Shown here piece by piece: positions 41,258 through 50,490 of a stretch of DNA of 57,654 nt; position 1 is the first letter of the stretch; each line of letters opens with the position of its first letter. Both the position numbers and the translations under genes were made by a program. The stretch covers positions 314 to 57,967 of the forward strand of contig PMJO01000274.1 of assembly GCA_003158455.1 (NCBI GenBank), in the 5' to 3' direction. The notes beneath the pieces are model-generated. The model was not told the DNA's origin. It ran no database searches and saw nothing but the letters and a program-made list of their open reading frames with translations. This DNA comes from Myxococcales bacterium. GTDB taxonomy: Bacteria; Myxococcota_A; Polyangia; Fen-1088.

Positions 41258-41403
41258 GATGTGCCTGGCGGCTGCGGCAAATCCTCGCCACTGGCCAACC
41301 ACAGACGACCTTGACACAGGGAAAGCCATGCGACGAAACATCTCGACAGTTGTGATAGCTTCGCGGCGCCCGCTCTTCAGGTTGGGCAAACGGGAGTCTT
41401 GAA

Positions 41404-42264
41404 ATGTCAGCATCGTGGCTACGCGCTTTTGGCTTGATCGTCATCTCAGCTTGGCTCGCCGTCGGTTGTTCCGCGAAGAAGATCGAGGTTGGCGGTCCAT
41501 GCACCCTGAACAGCGATTGCGACCAGGGTCTGGTGTGCACTTGGGGCAAGTGCCACCAGGCGTGCCACACATCGGTGGACTGCCCAGCCGGGCAGAGCTG
41601 TGTGCAGACCAATTCCGGACCGATTTGCCAGCTTCCCGTCGAGGCCAATTGCAAGAACACGTCATGTAGCGGCGGTTTGGTATGCGCGAACGACTTGCGC
41701 TGTCGGAGCACCTGTCCGTCAGACCCTTACTGCACCACCGGGCAAGTCTGCGTAGGCGGCGTCTGCGCCGACCCTGGAGATCTTGAAGTGAGCGGCCAGC
41801 TCCCGCAGAGGAATCCCAATCTCGCCACGGACGGTGGCCAGGGTAACTGCAGTGAGTCCACGAAGGGCACGGTCGGTGCCTCGTGCTTGCTGGTCAGCGA
41901 CTGTAACCAGTCCCTGGCGTGCAGCATGAGCAGGTGCCACGACGCCTGCCAGGCAACCGCGGACTGCCCAGCGGGAGAGAGCTGCGTGAAGATAAATGGC
42001 ACGACGGTCTGCCAGTTGCCCGACGAGTCCGACTGCACGCGAGCCACGTGCAGCGGCGCATTCGTGTGCGCATCTGACCTGCGCTGCCGAACGACCTGTC
42101 TGTCCGCCCTGGACTGCAGCAGCGGGCAAGTCTGCGTGAGCGGGGTGTGCGCCGACCCCATCGACTTGGAGGTAAGTGGCCAGCTTCCGCAAAAGGGTCG
42201 CAGCCTGGCCACGGACGGCGGCGCGGCCGCGCCGGCGCGCGACGGCGGTGGATTGAAGGATTGA
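41404..42264 (+). CDS. Cys-rich lipoprotein (dickkopf-like modules)
   Basis: A 286-residue lipoprotein (AFGLIVISAWLAVGCSAKK, lipid Cys22). The mature part has two copies of a module of about 100 residues, each with about ten Cys in dickkopf-like spacing: CNSDCDQGLVCTWGKCH-type, then CPAGQSCVQ or CPAGESCVK, CQLP, CSGAFVCASDLRC and GQVCVSGVCADP. Each module ends with LEVSGQLPQ. It is a tandem duplicate of the N-terminal half of the next gene and shares DNA with it. It is the first gene after the sigma-54 promoter and is probably a surface adhesin or binding module. Confidence 0.8.
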   Translation: MSASWLRAFGLIVISAWLAVGCSAKKIEVGGPCTLNSDCDQGLVCTWGKCHQACHTSVDCPAGQSCVQTNSGPICQLPVEANCKNTSCSGGLVCANDLRCRSTCPSDPYCTTGQVCVGGVCADPGDLEVSGQLPQRNPNLATDGGQGNCSESTKGTVGASCLLVSDCNQSLACSMSRCHDACQATADCPAGESCVKINGTTVCQLPDESDCTRATCSGAFVCASDLRCRTTCLSALDCSSGQVCVSGVCADPIDLEVSGQLPQKGRSLATDGGAAAPARDGGGLKD

Positions 42265-42265
42265 A

Positions 42266-44752
42266 ATGTCACTGTCGTACCCACGCGTCTTTGGCGTAAT
42301 CGTAGTTTCAGTTTGGCTCGCCGGCGGTTGCTCCGAGAAGAAGATCGACGTGGGCGGCTCGTGTGTGCTCAACAGTGACTGCAACCAGGGTCTGGTGTGC
42401 AGCTGGGGCAAGTGTCACGAACCGTGCCACAAATCGGTGGACTGCCCGGCGGGGCAGAGCTGTGTGCAGACCAATTCCGGACCGGTGTGCCAGCTCCCCG
42501 CCGAAGCCGATTGCAGGAAAGCGGCATGCAGCGGCGCTCTGGTTTGCGCGTCTGACTTGCAATGTCGGAGCGGCTGCGTGACCGCCGCAGACTGCACCAA
42601 TGGGCAGCTCTGCGTGGGCAATGTCTGTGCCGACCCTGGCGATCTTGAACTAAACGGCCAGCTTCCGCAGAAGAGTACCAGCCTGGTCGGGGACGGCGGC
42701 GCGGACGGCGGTGGCCAGGGCAACTGCAGTCAGCCGAACCGGGGCACGGTCGGTGCCTCGTGCGTACTCATCAGCGACTGCAACCAGTCCCTGGCGTGCA
42801 TCATGAGCAAATGCCACGGCGGTTGCCAGACGACGGCGGACTGCCCAGCGGGAGAGAGCTGCGTGAAGATAAATGGCACGACGGTCTGCCAGTTGCCAGC
42901 GGAGGCTGACTGCACGCGAACGATGTGCAGCGGCGCATTTGTGTGCGCGTCTGACCTGCGCTGTCGCAGCACTTGTCTGTCCGCCACCGACTGCACCGGC
43001 GGGCAAGTCTGCGTGGGTGGGGTCTGCGCCGACCCCGTCGAGTTGGATGTGACGGGCGTTCTGCCACAGAAGGGCCCCAGCCTGGCGCTGGATGGCGGCG
43101 CGGCCATGCCAGTGCGAGACGCCGGCGGGCGCGGCAGTGGGCCTGACCTGGCAGCCAGCGCCGCGGACTCGGGCAGCAACGGCGCCGATGTGCCAGTTGG
43201 TCTCCCGGATGGCGGTCTCGGCGATGGAAGTGGCGGCGCTGGCGACAGCGGTGAGGCCAGGGCGCCAGATGCGCCCAGTGCTCAGCCGGACGTTTCCGCG
43301 GGCGGCACGTCCGGCTCTGGAGGCGCGACCGGCACTGGAGGCGCGACCGGCTCTGGAAATGGCGACGCTGGTAGGCCAGACACCCCTGCCTCTCAGCCGG
43401 ATGCTCCTATGGGTGGCATTTCGGCTAAAGGAGGCACGACAAGCACCGGCGGTGCGGGAACTGGTGGCGCGGCGACTGGAGGGACGAGCACGAGCGGCGG
43501 AACGACCAGTGCCGGTGGGATCACGACAGCAGGTGGAACGATCGCTAGCGGCGGAACGACCAGCGCCGGTGGGAACACGACAGCGGGCGGGACGACGACG
43601 AGCGGCGGTACGACCAGTGCCGGTGGAACTACGACAGCAGGCGGGTCGATCTCGATCGGTGGCGCGACGGTTGCGGGCGGCGGCAGCACTGGAACCGGCG
43701 GCAGCAGCCCCGGTGGATTGCCTTGCGACATATTGAACTCGGCCGGCCAAGAGTGCGTTTCGGCGCATAGCACGGTGCGAGTTATTGTCTCCGGCTACAG
43801 CGGGCCTCTTTACCAGCTCTGCCTAGGAACTGCGAATCCCGGGCCGAGCTCTTGCCAGGGAACGACCCAGGACATTGGCTCCAAGGCGGGCTACGCCGAC
43901 TCCGCCGCGCAAGACACGTTCTGCTCCGCCGGGACATGCACCATGACGAAGATTTACGACCAGTCCGGACAGGGGAATGACCTTGAACCCTCGCCCAGGG
44001 GCGGCTTCAAAACGACTCCCGACAACCCGGCAAAGGCCGGGGCTCTCCCGCTAACGATCAATGGCCTTTCGGCCTACGGCATCCTCATCAAAGCCGGTAT
44101 TGGCTATCGCACCGGCTGCTCTGGCTGCAATATCAAGACGGGGAACGGGATGGCCACAGGCGACCAGCCTCAGACCATATACATGGTAACCAGCCAGAAT
44201 GATCTGGTCGATTCGTGCTGCTTCGACTACGGCAACGCCGAAACTGACTCCAATGACGACGGCAACGGCACCATGGAGGCGGTTAACTTTGGGGCGGGCG
44301 TCGTTTGGGGCACCGGCAATGGTGGGAAACCCGGCCCGTGGGTCATGGCAGATCTCGAGAACGGCCTATATGCCGGCTGGGAAGGCGGGCAATGGTCGAA
44401 TATTTCGACCAATCAGCCCCTGAAATTCGACTTCGTCACGGCCATCGTCCTCGGCGACACGCAGGACAAGAACAGCGGGAAGGGCCGCTTTGCGCTCTAC
44501 GGCGCCGATGCGACCGGCGCCGATGCGACGTACGGCAAGCTGACGACCATGTACGACGGAATTCGCCCCGAGAAGAATGGCTACGTGCCCATGCAGAAAC
44601 AGGGATCCCTCATCCTCGGAACCGGCGGGGACAACAGCAACGGCGATGGAGGACAGTTCTACGAGGGTGCCGTGGCGACCGGCCCAGTGGCGACGAAGGC
44701 GACCCTTGACGCCCTTCAGGCTGCCATCGTCGCTACGAAGTACGGGCAGTAA
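42266..44752 (+). CDS. Secreted GH54 alpha-L-arabinofuranosidase with Cys-rich and Gly-repeat modules
   Basis: An 828-residue lipoprotein. Residues 1-22 are a lipoprotein signal (VSVWLAGGCSEKK). Residues about 25-265 are two Cys-rich modules duplicated from the previous gene. Residues about 270-485 are a low-complexity linker with SAGGTTTAGGTTTSGG-type repeats. Residues about 490-828 match the GH54 catalytic domain: CDILNSAGQECVSAHSTVR, TMTKIYDQSGQGNDLEP, CCFDYGNAETDSNDDGNG, GPWVMADLENGLYAGW and LILGTGGDNSNGDGGQFYEG. Known GH54 nucleophile Glu and acid Asp correspond to VMADLENG and GTGGDN. It should remove arabinose from arabinoxylan or arabinan. Confidence 0.88.
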   Translation: MSLSYPRVFGVIVVSVWLAGGCSEKKIDVGGSCVLNSDCNQGLVCSWGKCHEPCHKSVDCPAGQSCVQTNSGPVCQLPAEADCRKAACSGALVCASDLQCRSGCVTAADCTNGQLCVGNVCADPGDLELNGQLPQKSTSLVGDGGADGGGQGNCSQPNRGTVGASCVLISDCNQSLACIMSKCHGGCQTTADCPAGESCVKINGTTVCQLPAEADCTRTMCSGAFVCASDLRCRSTCLSATDCTGGQVCVGGVCADPVELDVTGVLPQKGPSLALDGGAAMPVRDAGGRGSGPDLAASAADSGSNGADVPVGLPDGGLGDGSGGAGDSGEARAPDAPSAQPDVSAGGTSGSGGATGTGGATGSGNGDAGRPDTPASQPDAPMGGISAKGGTTSTGGAGTGGAATGGTSTSGGTTSAGGITTAGGTIASGGTTSAGGNTTAGGTTTSGGTTSAGGTTTAGGSISIGGATVAGGGSTGTGGSSPGGLPCDILNSAGQECVSAHSTVRVIVSGYSGPLYQLCLGTANPGPSSCQGTTQDIGSKAGYADSAAQDTFCSAGTCTMTKIYDQSGQGNDLEPSPRGGFKTTPDNPAKAGALPLTINGLSAYGILIKAGIGYRTGCSGCNIKTGNGMATGDQPQTIYMVTSQNDLVDSCCFDYGNAETDSNDDGNGTMEAVNFGAGVVWGTGNGGKPGPWVMADLENGLYAGWEGGQWSNISTNQPLKFDFVTAIVLGDTQDKNSGKGRFALYGADATGADATYGKLTTMYDGIRPEKNGYVPMQKQGSLILGTGGDNSNGDGGQFYEGAVATGPVATKATLDALQAAIVATKYGQ

Positions 44753-45159
44753 GAGGCCTGTCGATGTCGTGAGGGTTGCGGCCCGTACAAGAGTGTCCGT
44801 CCGCCAGTCCGGCCCCCGGTGAGCGCCCACACTGGCACGCAGGCGGGGCAGATAGCGCCGCACCGGGGTTGACCTCGACGGCACGGCGCTGTTGACCCGG
44901 ATCTGGAGAGGGGCAAGGCACCGATCATGTCAGCGCGGGCCCAAGCGTGCCGTCTTCGCCGCAACGTCGACGACGAGTAGCCCAGCTGCGCGCGAGGGCC
45001 TTCGATACAATCCCGCACGCGACTGCGACGGCACGGGAATCATGGAGGGATTTGCGATATCGGCAGGCTGGCTTGCTGACCGATGCATTCATTGCAGGAC
45101 ATCGCTCGGTTCGCTGCAAGACGCTCTTCCCGCGCCTCGCTTCGGGCCGCCGCCAGTTC
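44753..45159. other. Intergenic region, likely decayed coding sequence
   Basis: No frame here has a signal peptide, ribosome-binding site or recognisable motif. It precedes the esterase fragment at 45160 and probably contains the degraded remainder of that gene, but I cannot align it by eye to the family. Confidence 0.4.
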
Positions 45160-45483
45160 GGCGGGCAGGTCGGCGGCCGTGCCTACGCCTCGCACGGAAC
45201 CTCGGATTCGGTGATGACCTACGATGGCGCGGGCGCCGACGGGGGAGTGGGCGGGGGAGTGGGGTTGTGCCAGAACTTTGCCGAGGTCAACGGCTGCACC
45301 TGGGTGACTCCTACAAAGGTTACGAGTGGCGATCACGTCTGTACCAACTTCGCGGGCTGCGTGACAGGGTATCCGGTGGAATTTTGCTCATTCGCCGGTG
45401 TTCACACTCCTGACCCGACCGATTCAGGCCAGCCGACGAGCTGGGAATATCAGAACGTCTGGAACTTCTTCAGCCAGTTCTGA
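45160..45483 (+). pseudogene. C-terminal remnant of a CE1-type esterase
   Basis: About 108 codons encode ASHGTSDSVMTYDGAG, then QNFAEVNGCTW, FAGCVTGYPVEFCSFAGVHT and a final WEYQNVWNFFSQF. This is the end of feruloyl/acetylxylan esterases and PHB-depolymerase-like enzymes: the HG-x-x-D acid, the late catalytic His in G-x-H, and the W-x-FFSQF end. The N-terminal half with the nucleophile Ser is absent, and the frame upstream is not protein-like. It follows a GH54 enzyme, so the locus probably once had an arabinoxylan-degrading pair. Confidence 0.7.
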
Positions 45484-45614
45484 GAACTCGGGCTTGCCGG
45501 GATCGTCCGGCGCGGGCTGCGCGAGTTGGGGTTCGACGCCAGCGCGCGTCTGGGCGCGGGATTTTTCGCGGCGCGGGCCATAGACGGCTCATACGGTGAT
45601 AAGATAGCGGCCGC

Positions 45615-47012
45615 ATGCGCTGCCGGGTTTGTCTTGCCGCACTCGCGCTCAGCTTGAGCGCTGCGCCGGCGTGGGCGGTGGACGAGGTCATCACCGACGT
45701 TAGGGTCCTGAACGCGGTTCGTACCGACGAAGAAACCGTCCGCTCCATTGCTGGTCTTTCCATCGGCCAGCTCTTGAAGCCGGATACGCTGGACATCGTG
45801 CGCGAGCGTCTGCACACCTCCGGCTTGTTTGCTGACGTGAATGTCTATTGGGAGCCGCACCAGGACGGCGTGCGCGTCAACATCGTGGTGAAGGAGAAAT
45901 TCCCCTGGGCGCCGCTGCCCACCTTCTCCTATTCGCCGGGAAATATATCGGGCGGGCTGGTCGTCGGCCACGGCAACCTCTTCGGCAGAGGCAAGCGTGG
46001 GGTGATCGGGGGGCGCATCTCCAACGTCGATTCCGGTGCCCTGGCGGCCTACGAGGACCCAGCGGTCTGGGGATCGTGGATCTTCTTCACTATCAAGGGG
46101 AAGTTCCAGATGCAGATCATTCCCGAATACAGCAACGACTACGCCAACCACCCCGACATGCCGCTAGAGCCTATGCGCAACACCACGCTGCGCTCCTACG
46201 GCGGCGAGATCAACGCGGGGGTAGCCTGGTTTCGCAAAGTGCGCACCTCGGTTGGTTGGATCCTTGATCAGAACGATGTGCTCAAGCATTCAGAAAGCAA
46301 CTACCTGCTCTCGCATTTTGCCAACAGCTCCCTGCAAGGAATGGTCATCGGTCCGCAGGCGGCCGCGGTCAGCGCACGGCGGGGCGCCGCCACCGCCAAT
46401 GTGACCTTCGATTTTCGCGCCCGCCAGCACGCGGTCATGTATGGCAATGCGCTGGGTTTTTCCCTGGAGGTTGGGGGCACCCGATGGGGCAGCGACGGCA
46501 AGACGGACTACTGGAAGGCCAGCGTCGGGTATGAGCACGGCATTCGCTTCTTTCGTCGCCACAACTTGATCGTGCGCGCGGGTGGCATCACGGGCGACAA
46601 TCTGCCGCTGTGGGCGGAGAATTCGGCCGGCGGCACCAATCTACGCGGGTATCTCTATCGGCAGTTCCAGGGCGACACGCACCTGCGCACCCAGGTCGAG
46701 TACCACTTCCCGCTCTTTTCCCTGTGGGGCCTCGACGTTCGCGGTTTGGTCTTTGATGACGCCGCGGCCATCTGGTATCGGAATCTGCCAAACCAGATCG
46801 GCGATAGCTATGAAATCCGAACCGACGGTCGCCAGTTTCTGCCCCCCAGCTTGCTCCACCAGGGTTTCCAGGTCGAGCAGGACTTGCACAGCTCGGCCGG
46901 CGCGGGCCTGCGCTTTTACCTGCGGAGCGTGGCTATACCACTGGTGGGCGTGGACGTGGGCAACGGCCTGGGCACTAAGGATGTGCGCATGATCCTGATT
47001 CTGGGTGTGTAG
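45615..47012 (+). CDS. Omp85/BamA-TamA-like outer-membrane protein
   Basis: A 465-residue protein with a signal peptide (LAALALSLSAAPAWA), one POTRA-like domain (about residues 25-92, ending in VRVNIVVKEKFPW) and a 16-stranded-type barrel with SGGLVVGHGNLFGRGKRGVI and GGTNLRGYLYRQFQGDTHLR, the conserved loop-6 region of the superfamily. With one POTRA it is smaller than BamA or TamA. Its 3' end overlaps the POT transporter start by 8 bases, linking it to the following operon. Confidence 0.8.
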   Translation: MRCRVCLAALALSLSAAPAWAVDEVITDVRVLNAVRTDEETVRSIAGLSIGQLLKPDTLDIVRERLHTSGLFADVNVYWEPHQDGVRVNIVVKEKFPWAPLPTFSYSPGNISGGLVVGHGNLFGRGKRGVIGGRISNVDSGALAAYEDPAVWGSWIFFTIKGKFQMQIIPEYSNDYANHPDMPLEPMRNTTLRSYGGEINAGVAWFRKVRTSVGWILDQNDVLKHSESNYLLSHFANSSLQGMVIGPQAAAVSARRGAATANVTFDFRARQHAVMYGNALGFSLEVGGTRWGSDGKTDYWKASVGYEHGIRFFRRHNLIVRAGGITGDNLPLWAENSAGGTNLRGYLYRQFQGDTHLRTQVEYHFPLFSLWGLDVRGLVFDDAAAIWYRNLPNQIGDSYEIRTDGRQFLPPSLLHQGFQVEQDLHSSAGAGLRFYLRSVAIPLVGVDVGNGLGTKDVRMILILGV

Positions 47013-48351
47013 CTTGCGGGTGAGAAATCCGTCGAAACACCCCCCCGGACTTTTTCTGCTGTTCGGGGTCGAGATGTGGGAGCGCTTCTCCTACTACGGG
47101 ATGCGGGCGTTTCTGGTGTTGTTCCTAGTCAGCACGGCGGGCGGATTCGGTTGGTCCAAGCAGGAGGCCTCCAATCTCTACGGCTGGTACATCGGCCTGG
47201 TGTACCTGACTCCGCTTTTCGGCGGCTACCTGGCTGACCGGTTCTTGGGCACCCACCGCTGCATCATCATTGGCAGCATCGTGATCGCCTCAGGCCACTT
47301 CTGCCTGGCGGTGCCCAGTCGGCCGACCTTCTTCCTCGGGCTGGGGCTCATCATCCTGGGAACGGGGTTTTTCAAGTCCAACATCTCCACCATGGTGGGC
47401 CAGCTCTACCAACCCGGCGATCGGCGTCGCGACCCGGGGTTCACCATCTTCTATATGGGGATCAACACCGGAGCGGCGGTGGGGCCCATCATCTGCGGCT
47501 ATCTAGCCGAGAGCAAACGCTTTGGCTGGCATTGGGGCTTCGGCGCGGCCGGGGTGGGCATGGTGGCGGGCCTCATAACCTACCTGCTTTTCAAACAACG
47601 CTATCTGCCCGGCATCGGCGACGTGCCTGCCGGCCGGGCCATTTCCCGGGCGGATCACGTCCGTCAGCCACTGTCATCTGACGACTGGCGGGGCATTGCC
47701 GCCATCGCCATTTTGGCTTTCTTCAACATTTTCTTCTGGGTTGCTTTCGAGCAGGCGGGCTCGTCCATGAACTTCTTTGCCAAGGAACGGACCGAGTTGC
47801 AGTTCCTCGGCATCGACTTCCTCGCTCCCTATTTTCAGTCCGTGAATCCGGTTGCCATCATCGTGCTGGCGCCGGTGTTTGCTTGGATGTGGGGCCGGCT
47901 GGCGGCGCGCGGTCGCGAGCCGAGCACGCCGGTCAAGTTCGCCACCGGCCTGTTACTGATGAGCGCTAGCTTCGCCATCATGGTGGTGGCCGCGCGCTTG
48001 TCCGACGCGGGTGCTCGGGTGAGCCCACTGTGGTTGATCGCGACCTACGTGTTGCAGACCTGCGGCGAGCTGTGCCTGTCGCCGGTCGGCTTGTCCATGG
48101 TGACCAAGCTGGCGCCCGCGCGCTTCGCTTCGCTGATGATGGGCATCTGGTTTTTGGCCTTCTTCGTGTCCGATCGCTGCTCCGGCATCCTGGCGGGCCT
48201 GGTCGAGCAGTTCGAGCGCGGCGAGGTGTTTCACATTCTGGGCGGCCAGGCAGACTTCTTCCTCATGTTCGTAGTCGTCACATTGCTTGCCGGCGCGGCG
48301 CTGTTCGCGCTTTCCCGCCCGGTCAAGCGGCTGATGCGCGGAAGGGCTTAG
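47005..48351 (+). CDS. POT/PTR family peptide transporter
   Basis: A 448-residue proton-coupled oligopeptide transporter. Diagnostic motifs are EMWERFSYYGMRAFLVLFLV in TM1, GGYLADRFLGTHR, ILGTGFFKSNISTMVGQLY and FTIFYMGINTGAAVGP; about 12-14 hydrophobic segments are visible. These carriers move di- and tripeptides with protons. It begins at GTG 47005 (or GTG 47020), overlapping the Omp85-like gene. The following gene encodes a prolyl oligopeptidase, so the operon may take up and process short peptides. Confidence 0.92.
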   Translation: MCSLRVRNPSKHPPGLFLLFGVEMWERFSYYGMRAFLVLFLVSTAGGFGWSKQEASNLYGWYIGLVYLTPLFGGYLADRFLGTHRCIIIGSIVIASGHFCLAVPSRPTFFLGLGLIILGTGFFKSNISTMVGQLYQPGDRRRDPGFTIFYMGINTGAAVGPIICGYLAESKRFGWHWGFGAAGVGMVAGLITYLLFKQRYLPGIGDVPAGRAISRADHVRQPLSSDDWRGIAAIAILAFFNIFFWVAFEQAGSSMNFFAKERTELQFLGIDFLAPYFQSVNPVAIIVLAPVFAWMWGRLAARGREPSTPVKFATGLLLMSASFAIMVVAARLSDAGARVSPLWLIATYVLQTCGELCLSPVGLSMVTKLAPARFASLMMGIWFLAFFVSDRCSGILAGLVEQFERGEVFHILGGQADFFLMFVVVTLLAGAALFALSRPVKRLMRGRA

Positions 48352-48384
48352 CGTGGCCCTTTTGCGGTAGACTGCGTCCGGGTC

Positions 48385-50490
48385 ATGAAGCCACGGTTCC
48401 CGCAAACCCGCATCGAAATGGTGACGGACTGCCTGCACGGGGTCGAAGTGAAAGATCCCTACCGCTGGCTGGAAGATACTGTGACGCCCGAGGTGAGGGA
48501 ATGGACCGCGCAGCAAACGCGCCTCTTGCGCGAAACCCTCGACGGCGCGCCGAACCGCGCGTGGCTTGAACGACGGCTGTGGCAGATCATGGAAAGGGGA
48601 AGCCTGGGCGTCCCCATCTCCACAAGACGGTGCAAAGGCCAAGGCTTCAGCCTCTTCTTCACCGAGCAGGCCGGGCGACAGAACCAACCGGTGCTCTGCC
48701 TGCGCGAACCGGGGGATGGCCAGAGCCGACCGCTCCTCGATCCAAACCAACTCGCTGCCGACGGGCACATCGCACTTGACTGGTGGTTTCCGTCCCAAGA
48801 CGGCGCCTTCGTCGCGTACGGTGTTTCGCAGGCGGGCGACGAGGATTCGACCCTTCACATTCTGGAGGTCGCCACCGGCCGCGTGCTTCCCGAGGCGATT
48901 GCACACACGGGGTTCTGTTCGCTGGCCTGGCTTTCGACAAGCGAGGGATTCTACTACACCCGCTTCCCTCGGCCTGGCAGCGTTCCCGCCGGGGAGGAAC
49001 ACTACCACCGCCACGTCTTCTTTCACAAACTGGGAACCGATGCAAAGGACGATCCGCGAGTCTTTGGCCAAGGCGTGGGCTGGTCCGCCTGGCCCGTGGT
49101 CATGCTCTCGCTCGACGATCGATTCCTGGTGGTTGAGGTGTTGGACGGCCCCATGCGCACCGACGTGTTCGTCGTGGACACGCATGCGCCGCAGCCCGCC
49201 CGCCCGGTTCCGGCGGTTGCGGGGCACGCTGCGAACTTCACCGTGGTCGGGGCCGGGAAGGATTGCATCTATGTGGTCTCGAAAGAGGATGCGCCCCGCG
49301 GCAGTTTGATGGCTTTCGATCCGCGCGCGCCTAGCCGCGAAGGCTGGCGGGTGATCCTTCCGGAATGCGAGGACGTGCTCGAGTCCGCGGTGATCGCTCG
49401 CGACAGGATCGTGGCGCTTTACCAAAGTGACGCGGTTTCGGTCTTGCGCAGTTTTTCCAGCGAAGGAAAGCCCGCAGGTGATTTGTCCTTGCCGGGGCCC
49501 GGCACCGTGTCTGGCCTGTCGGGCCATCCCGAGCAAACCGACGTCTTCTTCGCCTTCACGTCGTTTCTGGTTCCCTGCGTGGTCTTTCGCCACGACACGA
49601 TCTCGGGGCAAACCACGGTCTGGAAGGAAGTCGCGTCCCCGATCGATCCAGGCGCTTTCACCGTCAGACAGGTTCGTTACCGCTCAAGGGATGGCACTCT
49701 TATCCCTATGTTTCTGGTCCACCGCAAGGACCTCGCTCCGCATGGGCAGAATCCCACGCTGCTGTACGGATACGGCGGGTTCAACATCAGCCTGTCGCCC
49801 TGGTTCGCTCCCCTGGCCATTCCCTTCATCGAACGCGGGGGCGTATTCGCGGTGGCCAACCTGCGCGGCGGTAGCGAGTACGGTGAACAATGGCATTGCG
49901 CTGGTGTTCTTGAGAAGAAGCAGAACGTGTTCGACGACTTCATTGCCGCCGCGGAATACCTGGTTCAGACGAACGTGACCTCGCGGGACCACCTGGCCAT
50001 CTCCGGCCGCTCCAATGGCGGGTTGCTCGTCGCAGCGGTGCTCACCCAGCGGCCCGATCTTTTCCGCGCCGCCATTTGCGGCGTGCCTCTCACCGATATG
50101 GTTCGCTATCATCTGTTCGGCGGGGCGCGGTTGTGGTCCCCGGAATACGGCTGCTGCGAGAACCCCGCGCATTTCCCCTGGCTCTACGCCTACTCGCCCT
50201 ACCATCGGGTGAAGGATGGCACCGCCTATCCCGCCACATTGATCTTCGCTTCCGAGACCGACGGCCGGGCGGACCCCCTGCACGCACGCAAGATGGCGGC
50301 TCGCTTGCAGGCCGCCACCTCCGGCCCAGGTACCATCCTTCTGCGCGTCGAAGTCGACGGTGGCCATGGCGCGGGCAAACCCACCAGCCGCTTGCTTGAC
50401 CAACACCTGGATGAACTGATGTTTCTGTTCGATCAGCTCGGGATGGGGGAGATCTCCCCATCGAACGAGAAAGCGGGCGGGCCTGCATGA
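48385..50490 (+). CDS. Prolyl oligopeptidase (S9A)
   Basis: A 701-residue serine peptidase with no signal peptide, so it is cytoplasmic. The N-terminus has VKDPYRWLED, the propeller domain spans about 70-420, and the hydrolase domain holds LLYGYGGFNISLSP, VANLRGGSEYGEQWH, the nucleophile in SGRSNGGLL, the Asp in ASETDGRADP and the His in VDGGHGAGK. Family members cleave after proline in short peptides, and some are macrocyclases in peptide natural products. It starts 33 bases after the transporter and overlaps the FKBP/radical-SAM gene by ATGA, so the two are coupled. Confidence 0.93.
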   Translation: MKPRFPQTRIEMVTDCLHGVEVKDPYRWLEDTVTPEVREWTAQQTRLLRETLDGAPNRAWLERRLWQIMERGSLGVPISTRRCKGQGFSLFFTEQAGRQNQPVLCLREPGDGQSRPLLDPNQLAADGHIALDWWFPSQDGAFVAYGVSQAGDEDSTLHILEVATGRVLPEAIAHTGFCSLAWLSTSEGFYYTRFPRPGSVPAGEEHYHRHVFFHKLGTDAKDDPRVFGQGVGWSAWPVVMLSLDDRFLVVEVLDGPMRTDVFVVDTHAPQPARPVPAVAGHAANFTVVGAGKDCIYVVSKEDAPRGSLMAFDPRAPSREGWRVILPECEDVLESAVIARDRIVALYQSDAVSVLRSFSSEGKPAGDLSLPGPGTVSGLSGHPEQTDVFFAFTSFLVPCVVFRHDTISGQTTVWKEVASPIDPGAFTVRQVRYRSRDGTLIPMFLVHRKDLAPHGQNPTLLYGYGGFNISLSPWFAPLAIPFIERGGVFAVANLRGGSEYGEQWHCAGVLEKKQNVFDDFIAAAEYLVQTNVTSRDHLAISGRSNGGLLVAAVLTQRPDLFRAAICGVPLTDMVRYHLFGGARLWSPEYGCCENPAHFPWLYAYSPYHRVKDGTAYPATLIFASETDGRADPLHARKMAARLQAATSGPGTILLRVEVDGGHGAGKPTSRLLDQHLDELMFLFDQLGMGEISPSNEKAGGPA

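Larger units (their letters stand above)
41019..41403 (+). promoter_or_regulatory. Regulatory region before the Cys-rich/GH54 genes
   Basis: A 385-base gap between murQ and the first Cys-rich gene. It holds a large inverted repeat (41131-41181) and a sigma-54-type promoter (41242-41257), each listed separately. No gene is supported in it. Confidence 0.6.

Noticed and set aside
47953-49611. 552-codon minus frame over the transporter and oligopeptidase
   Set aside because: It crosses two well-supported genes on the other strand and has no motif.
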